Origin: an uncultured bacterium
GTDB lineage: Bacteria > Planctomycetota > Planctomycetia > Pirellulales > UBA1268
Assembly (NCBI GenBank): GCA_937959175.1
Contig: CALGAS010000150.1
Coordinates: 1 to 6,973 of the forward strand
Direction of reading: 5' to 3'
DNA: 6,973 bases
Part shown: positions 1 through 6,173 of the stretch, one piece after another
How the letters are laid out: each line of letters begins with the position of its first letter
How positions within the stretch are numbered: the first letter of the stretch is position 1
The notes under the pieces: model-generated
Seen by the model: only the letters and a program-made list of their open reading frames with translations
Database searches by the model: none
Told to the model about the DNA's origin: nothing
Position numbers and translations under genes: made by a program

Positions 1-25
1 CCGGGATCGCCCAACGGCCCGCCGT

Positions 26-55
26 CCCCCGGCTCGCGCCGGGGGGCTTTTATTT
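26..55 (+). terminator. Rho-independent terminator of an upstream gene
   Basis: An 8-bp perfect GC stem, CCCCCGGC (26-33) with GCCGGGGG (38-45), closes a TCGC loop and is followed by GC and then TTTTATTT (48-55). This is the classic intrinsic terminator layout on the plus strand. It most likely ends a plus-strand gene that lies left of the window, because no gene within the window precedes it. It also separates that gene from the one starting at 79. Confidence 0.85.
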
Positions 56-78
56 GGTGGAGGCACGTTTGTGTTGGT

Positions 79-558
79 GTGCTAGGTTTGCGTATGGTCC
101 GGACTTGTGTGTTCTTCGTTGTGGCGTGTGCGGTTGTGATCCCGAGCGGCTCCGATGCCCGGGGGGGTGACCGTGCACGGGGCTGGCGTCGGACGACGCT
201 GCCGGCAGCGGCCGTTCGCCGGGCTGACAGGCTGCTGACGCGACTCAACTGGTCGCCCGTGCCGACGCCGCCGGCTCTCCCCACCGCCAGCCTGCTCGGT
301 CTGGCGTCACCCCGGATCAGCAGCGGGGTGACAAGCCATCAGTTCGGCGGACTGGCCACGCGTGACGGCCGGCTCGCCGGGCTTGGTGCGATTTCTCCGC
401 GGATCGCTCCGGCCGTCGTGCTGCTGCGGTTCCCGCCGGCCAGCCGCCGCGAGCGGCTGCTCTACGGGGTCGCCGTCCTCTCGCCGCGGGCGGCCGTCGC
501 AATCGAAATCGTCAAGTCGGCCCGCGAACGATCGCTCAGTTGGCCTCCCGCCACGTGA
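79..558 (+). CDS. Unknown, probably exported protein with a 29-residue repeat
   Basis: I do not recognise this 159-residue protein. The N-terminus has a basic stretch (R5, R8), a hydrophobic core at residues 10-21 and then a polar segment with SDA at 25-27, as in a signal peptide, so export is inferred. The rest is rich in Arg, Pro and Leu. Three segments start with SPR at residues 77, 106 and 135, exactly 29 residues apart. The first two also share I4, V8, F13, R19, L23 and G25 of the unit. The frame has strongly GC-ending codons, which fits a real gene. The start is uncertain: GTG at 79 lies 15 bases after GGAGG (59-63), and ATG at 94 keeps the signal peptide but is further from it. The next gene begins 46 bases downstream, so co-transcription with the rhodanese gene is plausible. 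A spurious ORF cannot be excluded in DNA this GC-rich. Confidence 0.55.
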   Translation: MLGLRMVRTCVFFVVACAVVIPSGSDARGGDRARGWRRTTLPAAAVRRADRLLTRLNWSPVPTPPALPTASLLGLASPRISSGVTSHQFGGLATRDGRLAGLGAISPRIAPAVVLLRFPPASRRERLLYGVAVLSPRAAVAIEIVKSARERSLSWPPAT

Positions 559-604
559 TGCTGAATGCCGGAACCGCCTGCCTGACGAACGACTCCCGCC
601 AGCG

Positions 605-937
605 ATGAACGCAGATCTTGAAATCGACGTCGAGGCGGTCGCAGCCCTCCAGCGATCTGGCGAGGTATTCCTTCTCCTCGACTGCCGGGAGCCCGACGAA
701 TATGAGATTGCCCGCATCGACTCGGCGACACTGATCCCGATGCGGCTGATTCCAGAGCGGCTTGCCGAACTGGAGCCCCATCGGGAGAGCCGGGTGATCG
801 TGCACTGTCATCACGGCGTTCGCAGCCTCCGGGTGGCCCGCTTCCTCCGCGAACGAGGCTTTCGGCACGCCCAGAGCATGAGCGGCGGGATCGAGGCCTG
901 GTCGGTGGTGATCGATCCGTCCGTGCCGCGATACTGA
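605..937 (+). CDS. Single-domain rhodanese-like protein
   Basis: A 110-residue stand-alone rhodanese domain, probably cytoplasmic (no signal peptide). Family members carry sulfur as a persulfide on a catalytic Cys and pass it to an acceptor; the acceptor here is unknown. Visible motifs are LDCREPDEY (25-33, the CH2A-type motif), the active-site loop with Cys68 in HCHHGVRS (67-74), and GGIEAW (94-99, the CH2B-type motif). The Cys is present and the loop has the CxxGxRS form, so the enzyme should be active. It ends in IDPSVPRY, a tail I associate with rhodaneses of planctomycetes and with MoeB-linked rhodanese domains. ATG at 605 is the first start in the rhodanese part of the frame, and the reading frame stays open upstream without a better start. 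No good Shine-Dalgarno sequence precedes it. It lies 46 bases after the previous gene and 39 before the next. Confidence 0.93.
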   Translation: MNADLEIDVEAVAALQRSGEVFLLLDCREPDEYEIARIDSATLIPMRLIPERLAELEPHRESRVIVHCHHGVRSLRVARFLRERGFRHAQSMSGGIEAWSVVIDPSVPRY

Positions 938-976
938 GCCCCTGCTTCAATGAGCTCGGCGTGAAGGACTGCGACC

Positions 977-1420
977 ATGGAGCTAACAACCGCGATCCTG
1001 ATCGCCCAGGCGGTCGCCTCGGGCATGATGGCGGGCATCATCTGGTTTGTGCAGGTGGTTCACTACCCGCTGTTTGCCGGCGTCGACGGACCGGCCTCCG
1101 CCGGCTACGCCCGTGAGAACCAGGCCCGGACCGCCCGGGTCGTGTTGCCGCCGATGATGGTCGAGGCGGTGGCGGCCGCCTGGCTCGTAGGATGGCCACT
1201 GCCGGCGATCGGCCGGGGGCCCGCCCTGGCGGGGCTGGTGATGGTCGGGATGCTCTGGCTGTCGACGCTCGCCGTGCAGATGCCGCTGCACGGTCGCTTG
1301 GCTCGCGACGGGCATGCCCGGAAAGCGGTGGCCTCGTTGGTCCGAAGTAACTGGCCCCGCACCGTCCTCTGGACCGGCCGAGCGGTGCTGTCCGCCTGGA
1401 TGCTGGCGGCTGCGGGCTAG
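977..1420 (+). CDS. Small integral membrane protein, four predicted helices
   Basis: A 147-residue hydrophobic protein with likely membrane helices near residues 5-27, 55-75, 82-101 and 127-146. Between helices 1 and 2 is WFVQVVHYPLF (23-33), and before helix 4 is LVRSNWPRT (121-129). I recall both as conserved in a family of uncharacterised bacterial membrane proteins; the function is unknown to me. His29, Tyr30, Glu63 and the RSNW..R segment are the polar residues most likely to matter. The ATG at 977 has a good ribosome binding site, GAAGGA at 963-968, eight bases upstream. The gene is third in a closely spaced plus-strand row after the unknown exported protein and the rhodanese. The pairing with a rhodanese could hint at sulfur or thiol handling at the membrane, but that is only a guess from position. 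It converges on the kinase gene with a 49-base gap that has no T-tract terminator. Confidence 0.88.
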   Translation: MELTTAILIAQAVASGMMAGIIWFVQVVHYPLFAGVDGPASAGYARENQARTARVVLPPMMVEAVAAAWLVGWPLPAIGRGPALAGLVMVGMLWLSTLAVQMPLHGRLARDGHARKAVASLVRSNWPRTVLWTGRAVLSAWMLAAAG

Positions 1421-1469
1421 GCGGCCAGGCCGGCGACGGGCACGGCAGCGACTGACAGTTCTCGGCCGC

Positions 1470-3578
1470 TCATCCGTCTGCCGGAGGGGCATCGCCCGGC
1501 GGCGGCTTGGCATCGGGATTCGGGCCGGTGAGCGTCAGCCGGAAGGGCCTGGCGAACGGGTGTTCCGGGTCGCTTCGCAGAAACTGAGCATGGATCAATC
1601 CGTCGTTCGGCCACTCGCGGGTGGCCGTCAGCCGGGCCCGCACCCAGACCTCCCGCGAGCCGGCGACGAACTCGCGGATGTCATGGGGTTCGGCGCCGAA
1701 GCCGCCATGATTGGCCTCCCGTCGGTCGAGCGTGGTCCAGGTGACGCCGTCCGGGGAGACATCGAGCAGGGCCCGCGCCCCGGGATCGTAGGGAAAAGGA
1801 TCACCGGTCGTCCAGACGGCCGTCGTGGCGGTGAGGGTGGCGGCACTGAGCGGAAACGGTGATTCAAACCGCAGCACGATCGTGCCCTCCCGGCCTGCCA
1901 CCGTCGGCCTGATAAACGTGGTCGCGCCGGCATTCTGCTCGGTGGCACATTCGACATCGGTCATCGAGACGACGTACTGTCGCCAGGAGTCATCCAGGAG
2001 ATTGAAGGCGATCTCGTGATAGGGCGGCATCCGCCAGACGGCCCGAGCCCGGGCGGCCAGCCGGCGGCCCGTGAAGTCCACCGGACCCTCGCGGGTCCCG
2101 CGGAGTTCGAGCACATACCGCCCCTCGGCGGCCGTCACCTTCTCGAGCCCACGGATTTCCCAGACCGTTCGCTCGCCGGCAACCTCGACTCCCGTGAGGG
2201 GCACGGCGACCCCGTTGCGGGTCAGCCGAAAGTCTTCCGTGGAGAGCGACCGGACCGGTGCATCAAAGGTCACCGTGAGCCACTGCAGCGGCGTTGTCCG
2301 CAGGCTCGAGATGGTGGGAAACTTACCGGTGGGGCCGGAGCCCACGGCCGACGATGGCGAGCTGCCGGCCGGCGCTGGCGGGCGATTGCGGATCCCGACA
2401 GCCGCGGCGAGCAGGATCGCGGCCGCGGCCGCGATGCCGGCAACGGCCGCCGGTCGGTGGCGGTTTCCCCAACCCAGCAGACGCGGCAGCGGCCCCGGGA
2501 GGCGGGCCTGTGGCCGCTGGCCTGCAAGCAGTCGTTCGAGGTCGGTGGCAAGCTCCGCGGCCGAGGGATACCGCTCGGCGGCCTGCTTGCGGAGGCACTT
2601 CGCGGCGATCGCGGCCACCCCCGGTGCCAGGGCCGAGTCGGCGAGACGCAGCCGCCTGGCCGGTGCCTTGCGGACTATCTCCACGATCTTGCTGAGCGAC
2701 TTGCCGGCAACCTCGTAGGGGAGCTGGCCGCCGAGCAGCTCGTGCATGATCAGGCCGAGTGCGTAGACGTCGGTCGCCGGCCCGATCGGCTCATCGCCGC
2801 ACTGCTCGGGGCTGGTGTACTGCTTCGTGCCGACAAACTCCCCGGTTTCGGTGAAGGCCTGGCTGTCGTCCTCCATCAGGCGGGCGACCCCGAAATCAAT
2901 CACCTTCGGCTGTCCCTCACCATCGAGGAGGATGTTGCCCGGTTTGAGGTCACGGTGGACGATGCCCGCGGCATGGCCATGGGCCACGGCCTGGCAGACG
3001 GCCAGCAGGATTTCGAGCCGCTGCCGCGAGTCGAGGCCTCGTTCTCGGCATCCCTGAACCAGCGACCGCGCTTCAGGCACGTACTCCATGACGAAGTAAG
3101 GGACGTCTTCGCCACCGATCCGCTCAGAGCCGGCCGTGAACACCTGGGCGATGCCCGGATGCCGGAGCCGGCCGAGGAGGTCGGCCTCCCGCTGGAACCG
3201 TTGCCCCGCCGCGGGCGAACGACGGCCGGGTCGCATCGCCTTGACGGCCACGTATCGTGCGGGAGCCCGTTGCCGGGCGAGGTAGATCCGCCCCATGCCG
3301 CCCTGGTCGATCAGCCGCTCGATGACAACGTCGCCCAGTTGGCGGTCCAGGAGCGGGTCGTGATCCTTGGCCGCTGGCCGGGCCGCCCCCTCGAGGCCGA
3401 AGTCGGTCGATTGCCGCGACAGGAACTCCGAGGCCGGATGGGTATCACCGCTGGGTCGCGGGGTGTCGGCATGTTCGGGACTGTCGGCGTGCTCGAGACT
3501 GTCGGCGTGCTCGGGACTGTCGGCGTGCTCGAGACTGTCGGCAGGCTCGTGGTCTCTCGGTTGCGGGTCGGCATGCAT
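1470..3578 (-). CDS. Transmembrane Hanks-type Ser/Thr protein kinase
   Basis: A 702-residue receptor-like kinase. Residues 1-45 form an acidic, His-rich low-complexity tail with tandem HADS(L/P)E repeats. The kinase domain spans about 84-352, with the glycine-rich loop IDQGGMGRIYLA (90-101), VAVK with Lys113, Glu131 of helix C, HRDLKPGN (208-215, catalytic Asp210), DFG (228-230), GTKQYTSPEQ (250-259) and DVYALG (270-275). All catalytic residues are present. Thr243, Thr245 and Thr251 in the activation segment are candidate autophosphorylation sites. One membrane helix lies at about 377-396. About 305 residues follow on the far side: a beta-rich Ig-like segment (about 420-508) and a second beta-rich region (about 520-690) containing VSPDGVTW, reminiscent of discoidin or sialidase-like folds (inference). 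The tail is Pro/Asp-rich. The only in-frame ATG near the start is at 3578; the ribosome binding site is weak. It starts 33 bases after the response regulator gene, so the two are probably one operon. Confidence 0.95.
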   Translation of the reverse strand: MHADPQPRDHEPADSLEHADSPEHADSLEHADSPEHADTPRPSGDTHPASEFLSRQSTDFGLEGAARPAAKDHDPLLDRQLGDVVIERLIDQGGMGRIYLARQRAPARYVAVKAMRPGRRSPAAGQRFQREADLLGRLRHPGIAQVFTAGSERIGGEDVPYFVMEYVPEARSLVQGCRERGLDSRQRLEILLAVCQAVAHGHAAGIVHRDLKPGNILLDGEGQPKVIDFGVARLMEDDSQAFTETGEFVGTKQYTSPEQCGDEPIGPATDVYALGLIMHELLGGQLPYEVAGKSLSKIVEIVRKAPARRLRLADSALAPGVAAIAAKCLRKQAAERYPSAAELATDLERLLAGQRPQARLPGPLPRLLGWGNRHRPAAVAGIAAAAAILLAAAVGIRNRPPAPAGSSPSSAVGSGPTGKFPTISSLRTTPLQWLTVTFDAPVRSLSTEDFRLTRNGVAVPLTGVEVAGERTVWEIRGLEKVTAAEGRYVLELRGTREGPVDFTGRRLAARARAVWRMPPYHEIAFNLLDDSWRQYVVSMTDVECATEQNAGATTFIRPTVAGREGTIVLRFESPFPLSAATLTATTAVWTTGDPFPYDPGARALLDVSPDGVTWTTLDRREANHGGFGAEPHDIREFVAGSREVWVRARLTATREWPNDGLIHAQFLRSDPEHPFARPFRLTLTGPNPDAKPPPGDAPPADG
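3464..3553 (-). repeat. 18-bp tandem repeat coding for HADS(L/P)E
   Basis: Five 18-bp units lie head to tail: 3464-3481, 3482-3499, 3500-3517, 3518-3535 and 3536-3553. The second and fourth are identical. The third differs from them at one base (G for A), which changes Leu to Pro in the protein. The outer two are more divergent. The Leu/Pro alternation gives a 36-bp higher-order period. On the minus strand the array codes for the repeated hexapeptide near residues 9-38 of the kinase. Because the unit is a multiple of three, changes in copy number would keep the reading frame. Confidence 0.92.
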
Positions 3579-3611
3579 GGTCGCTCGTCCCGTGCGAGTT
3601 CAGATTTTGCC

Positions 3612-4247
3612 TCAGCCGACTCCGTGCCGCAGCGCCCAGACGGCCGCCTGCGTCCGATCCCCGAGGCCTAGTTTCCTGAGCAGGTTCTGGACGTGCTCCT
3701 TGACGGTTTCGATGCTGATCGACAGCGCGTCGGCGATTTCCTGGTTGGCCAGGCCCATGGCAATCAGCCTCAGCACCTGCGTCTCCCGGGCGGTGAGTTC
3801 GATGCCTGTCGCGCTGCTTTTCTCCCGGCGAGCCATCTCGCTGGCCACCCGCCGCAGCTCACCCCTCTTTGTGGCGGCTTCGCCCGCCGCCGCCGTCGTG
3901 ACCGCTGCGATCAGGTCGGTCCGCGACGTCGTCTTGAGCAGATAGTCGTGGGCACCGGCCGCGACCGCCCGGGCCACGTAGGTGGGATTGTCGAAGGCCG
4001 AAAGCATCACGACCCGCGTCTGCGGCGCGACCGAACGGATTTTGCGAACGCTGTCGAGGCCGTCAGCATCGCCCAGCCGGACATCAAGGAGCACAACGCT
4101 GGGCCGCTGCCTTTTCACCAGGCGAATCGCCTCCTCGGCGGTCGCCGCCTCGCCGCAGACCTGGAGCGATGAGCCGGCCAGCAGGCTGATCAGCCCCTTG
4201 CGGACCACTTCATGGTCGTCAACGACCAGTACGGTAGGGGTTTCCAT
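3612..4247 (-). CDS. NarL/LuxR-type response regulator
   Basis: A 211-residue two-component response regulator, the usual length for this family. The receiver domain (about 4-120) has acidic-pocket residues Asp10 and Asp11, phosphoacceptor Asp55 in LLDVRLGDADG, Ser83 (the Thr/Ser switch position) and Lys105 in YLLKTTSRTDL. A linker follows, then a LuxR-type helix-turn-helix at about 151-210 with LTARETQVLRLIAMGLANQE and the recognition helix in SIETVKEHVQNLLRKL. It should bind DNA as a phosphorylation-dependent dimer and regulate transcription. The ATG at 4247 is chosen because the receiver begins at once (TVLVVDDHE); the open frame extends to 4400, but the extra 51 residues do not resemble the family. 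A GAGGGG lies 13 bases upstream, which is far for a Shine-Dalgarno site. The next gene is a Ser/Thr kinase, and no histidine kinase is in the window. Confidence 0.95.
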   Translation of the reverse strand: METPTVLVVDDHEVVRKGLISLLAGSSLQVCGEAATAEEAIRLVKRQRPSVVLLDVRLGDADGLDSVRKIRSVAPQTRVVMLSAFDNPTYVARAVAAGAHDYLLKTTSRTDLIAAVTTAAAGEAATKRGELRRVASEMARREKSSATGIELTARETQVLRLIAMGLANQEIADALSISIETVKEHVQNLLRKLGLGDRTQAAVWALRHGVG

Positions 4248-4249
4248 AT

Positions 4250-4283
4250 GGGGATCGTGTCCCCTCGGAGAAGGTCCTGTCAA
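4250..4283 (-). promoter_or_regulatory. Candidate promoter of the response regulator-kinase operon
   Basis: On the minus strand a perfect TTGACA (plus-strand 4278-4283) lies about 31 bases upstream of the regulator's ATG. With an 18-base spacer the -10 position would be CACGAT (4254-4259), which keeps the important A2 and T6 but matches TATAAT at only three of six positions. Transcription would then start close to or at the ATG. The -35 match is good and the -10 match poor, so this is tentative. Confidence 0.35.
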
Positions 4284-4375
4284 CCAAGGGGTCGCCAACA
4301 TCGGGCAAGTCCACCGTTTTGGGCGGGCATGGGATTCGAAGACGGCCCGGACAGGGGCTTTTCTCACGAACCGAT

Positions 4376-4381
4376 TAGAAT
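4376..4381 (+). promoter_or_regulatory. Candidate -10 element of the AI-2E family transporter gene
   Basis: TAGAAT matches the TATAAT consensus at five of six positions in otherwise GC-rich DNA and ends six bases before the ATG at 4388. The predicted transcription start would be at about the start codon, giving a leaderless or nearly leaderless message. This fits the lack of a clear Shine-Dalgarno site (only CGGGGC directly before the ATG). I see no -35 element at the normal spacing, so confidence is low. Confidence 0.25.
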
Positions 4382-4387
4382 CGGGGC

Positions 4388-5554
4388 ATGTCACAATCAT
4401 CGCAGGACGGCAAGGTGCTGCCCGGCATGACCAGGATCGTGTCGTTCGCCGTCCTGGTCGGTCTGGTTGCGCTCTTCGGACTGCTTTCGCTGCGGGTGAT
4501 GGCCTCGTTTCTGCTGCCCCTCCTGCTGGCGGCGATGCTGGTGGTGATCTTTGGGCCGCTGCATCGGCGGCTCCGCGACCGGCTCGGCCTCGCCGACTGG
4601 ATGGCAGCCGGGCTGACGACGGTGATCGTCTTGGTGATCGTGCTGGTGCCTCTCGGGCTCCTGGTCACCAGGGCGGTGGCCGATGCGATGAGCATGGTCC
4701 GCAGCCCGGAGGCGGTTCGGCTCGACCCTGCGGTGCTCGGCCGGCTGATGGAGGGCGTCAACGAGGCGACCGGGCTGCACCTGACAGCCGACGGCATCAA
4801 CGCCGAACTCCATCGCCTTGCGGAGGACTGGCTGGCCCCGATCGCCGCCCGAGCGCCAGTGGTGATCGGCAAGGTTGTGATCGGGATCGTGGTGACGATC
4901 GTCGGCTTCTTCTATTTTCTCGCCGATGGTCCGCGGATGCTGGCGGCGGTGATGCGACTGATCCCGCTCGACAGCCGCTACCAGTGGCAGCTGCTCCAGG
5001 AGTTCGAGGAGGTGAGTCGCGCCGTCGTGACGGCGACCCTCCTGGCGGCCGTGGTGCAGGCGATCCTCGGCGGCGTCGGCTATGCCGTGGCCGGCCTGGG
5101 CAATGTCTTCCTGCTGACCCTTCTGACATTCTTCATGGCGATGGTGCCGATCGTGGGCGCCGCGGCGGTCTGGGGCTCGGCAAGTCTCTACCTGCTGTTG
5201 TTTGTCAAAGACACCTGGACCGCCGCCGGGCTGGCGGCCTGGGGGGTGCTGGCGGTTTCCTCGGTGGACAACATCATCAAGCCCCTCGTGCTGCAGGGAC
5301 AGTCGAAGTTGCATCCGCTCCTGGCCCTGCTGAGCGTGCTCGGCGGTGTGACCGCCTTGGGCCCGATCGGCATCTTCGTGGGGCCGATCGCCGTGGCGTT
5401 CCTCCAGGCGGCTCTGACGATGCTTGCGGTTGAGATCGACAGCCTCGAGCAGCGGCCCGCCGGTGCCGGCCGGGCCAGGCAAGCGGCTGGCGAGGCGGCC
5501 GGGTCGGCCGAGCCGGCGGAGGCGGAGTTGCAAAATCGAGGCTCGAGAGGTTGA
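4388..5554 (+). CDS. AI-2E family transporter (PerM/YdiK-like permease)
   Basis: A 388-residue polytopic membrane protein of the AI-2E transporter family (PF01594). Family members include TqsA, linked to autoinducer-2 export, and proteins linked to Na+/H+ exchange, so the substrate cannot be read from the sequence. Helices are likely near residues 17-35, 38-57 and 73-94. A soluble segment (about 95-155) with NEATGLHL follows, then further helices from about 158. The C-terminal core has the family hallmarks DNxxKP (294-299) and LGPIGIFVGP (324-333). After about residue 355 the tail is a low-complexity stretch rich in Ala, Gly, Glu and Arg, probably cytoplasmic. The ATG at 4388 is the first start in frame; Met14 is an alternative. 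The gene is divergent from the response regulator across 140 bases, so shared control is possible. Confidence 0.93.
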   Translation: MSQSSQDGKVLPGMTRIVSFAVLVGLVALFGLLSLRVMASFLLPLLLAAMLVVIFGPLHRRLRDRLGLADWMAAGLTTVIVLVIVLVPLGLLVTRAVADAMSMVRSPEAVRLDPAVLGRLMEGVNEATGLHLTADGINAELHRLAEDWLAPIAARAPVVIGKVVIGIVVTIVGFFYFLADGPRMLAAVMRLIPLDSRYQWQLLQEFEEVSRAVVTATLLAAVVQAILGGVGYAVAGLGNVFLLTLLTFFMAMVPIVGAAAVWGSASLYLLLFVKDTWTAAGLAAWGVLAVSSVDNIIKPLVLQGQSKLHPLLALLSVLGGVTALGPIGIFVGPIAVAFLQAALTMLAVEIDSLEQRPAGAGRARQAAGEAAGSAEPAEAELQNRGSRG

Positions 5555-5566
5555 AATCTACTGCTC

Positions 5567-5613
5567 GTTGCCGCTTCGGCGGGCCCGTGAAGTGCGGGAT
5601 CGTTCGCGGCAAC
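5567..5613 (+). other. Inverted repeat with alternative hairpins in the gap before 5682
   Basis: GTTGCCGC (5567-5574) is the perfect reverse complement of GCGGCAAC (5606-5613), with a smaller CCCG/CGGG stem (5584-5587 with 5595-5598) nested inside. The left arm can instead form CCGC-TTCG-GCGG (5571-5582), a hairpin with a stable UUCG tetraloop. The two folds exclude each other. No T-tract follows, so it is not a standard terminator. It may be a leader structure, an mRNA-processing or stability element, or chance in GC-rich DNA. Confidence 0.4.
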
Positions 5614-5681
5614 ATGACCTGCACGACACCGAATACCGAGGCCGCCGCGAAAGCGTGGCCAATCGTTGAGGGGACTGAGCG

Positions 5682-6149
5682 ATGTTGGAATGCATGATGG
5701 CCATGGCGGCCCTGCTGATCACGGGAATCGAGGCTGCCTATCTGCCGACCGATGACGGCGGCGGCGACTACCTCGTGCGGGTCGAGCCCGATCTCGTCAC
5801 CGGCAGCACGCCCTACCAGTTCACCAGCGACGTGCCCGCCGATTCCCGGGATGTCCGTCGCGTGCGGATTTACGTGGCCGATGCCTGGCCGCCGGCGGTG
5901 GAACGCTCGGTGATCGAGGCGGCCAAGCGGCCCCGCCGCGTGACGCCGGTGGCCGTGGCGACCGTTCGTCCGGAAGAGCCGGCGGCAGGGGCCGTCACGG
6001 CCGAGGCGGAACGGCCCTGGGGCTGGCTGATCGGCAGCCTGATCGCGCTCTTTTTGTCGCTGGGGGCCAACGCCTATCTCGGAATGCTGCTCGGTGGCAT
6101 GCGGCAGCGGTACCTGCGGGCCGTGCAGCAGTCGTTCGCCGGGGCCTGA
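5682..6149 (+). CDS. Membrane-anchored protein of a planctomycete-type family
   Basis: A 155-residue protein of unknown function. It has a short hydrophobic N-terminus (about 5-19, ending near GIEAA), likely a signal peptide. A conserved-looking segment follows, DYLVRVEPDL (29-38), YQFTSDVP (45-52) and RDVRRVRIYV (56-65), a pattern I recall from planctomycete hypothetical proteins. Next come a Pro/Ala/Val-rich linker (about 84-110), a single membrane helix (about 114-137, from GWLIGSLIALF to YLGML) and a short basic C-terminus (RQRY). The expected topology is an exported domain anchored by a C-terminal helix with the tail inside. The start is well supported: GAGGGGA at 5668-5674 lies seven bases before ATG 5682. 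It follows the transporter on the same strand after a 127-base gap, so it may be co-transcribed or have its own promoter. I cannot assign a function. Confidence 0.85.
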   Translation: MLECMMAMAALLITGIEAAYLPTDDGGGDYLVRVEPDLVTGSTPYQFTSDVPADSRDVRRVRIYVADAWPPAVERSVIEAAKRPRRVTPVAVATVRPEEPAAGAVTAEAERPWGWLIGSLIALFLSLGANAYLGMLLGGMRQRYLRAVQQSFAGA

Positions 6150-6173
6150 GTGGCTGCCGGGGCTTGAGCCGCG

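Noticed and set aside
1421..1469. Possible bidirectional terminator between the convergent membrane protein and kinase genes
   Set aside because: Only a short GC inverted repeat with a one-base centre (1422-1432) is present and no T-tract on either strand, so a terminator cannot be supported.
2016..3671. A 551-codon open frame on the plus strand opposite the kinase gene
   Set aside because: It is antisense to a clear kinase with all catalytic motifs. Long antisense frames are common in DNA this GC-rich. The translation is low-complexity, rich in Arg and Gly, and without recognisable domains.
4248..4400. 51-residue N-terminal extension of the response regulator
   Set aside because: The receiver domain starts directly at the ATG at 4247, which gives the normal family length. 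The extension resembles no domain and would cover the likely promoter.
4397..5533. A 378-codon open frame on the minus strand opposite the transporter
   Set aside because: The translation is dominated by His, Arg, Gln and Asp, as expected from the complement of a hydrophobic membrane protein gene. The plus-strand gene has family motifs.
5424..5669. An 81-codon plus-strand frame overlapping the end of the transporter gene and most of the gap before 5682
   Set aside because: It is Arg/Ser-rich with no domain, its first half lies inside the transporter gene in another frame, and it has no ribosome binding site. The gap is better described as non-coding.
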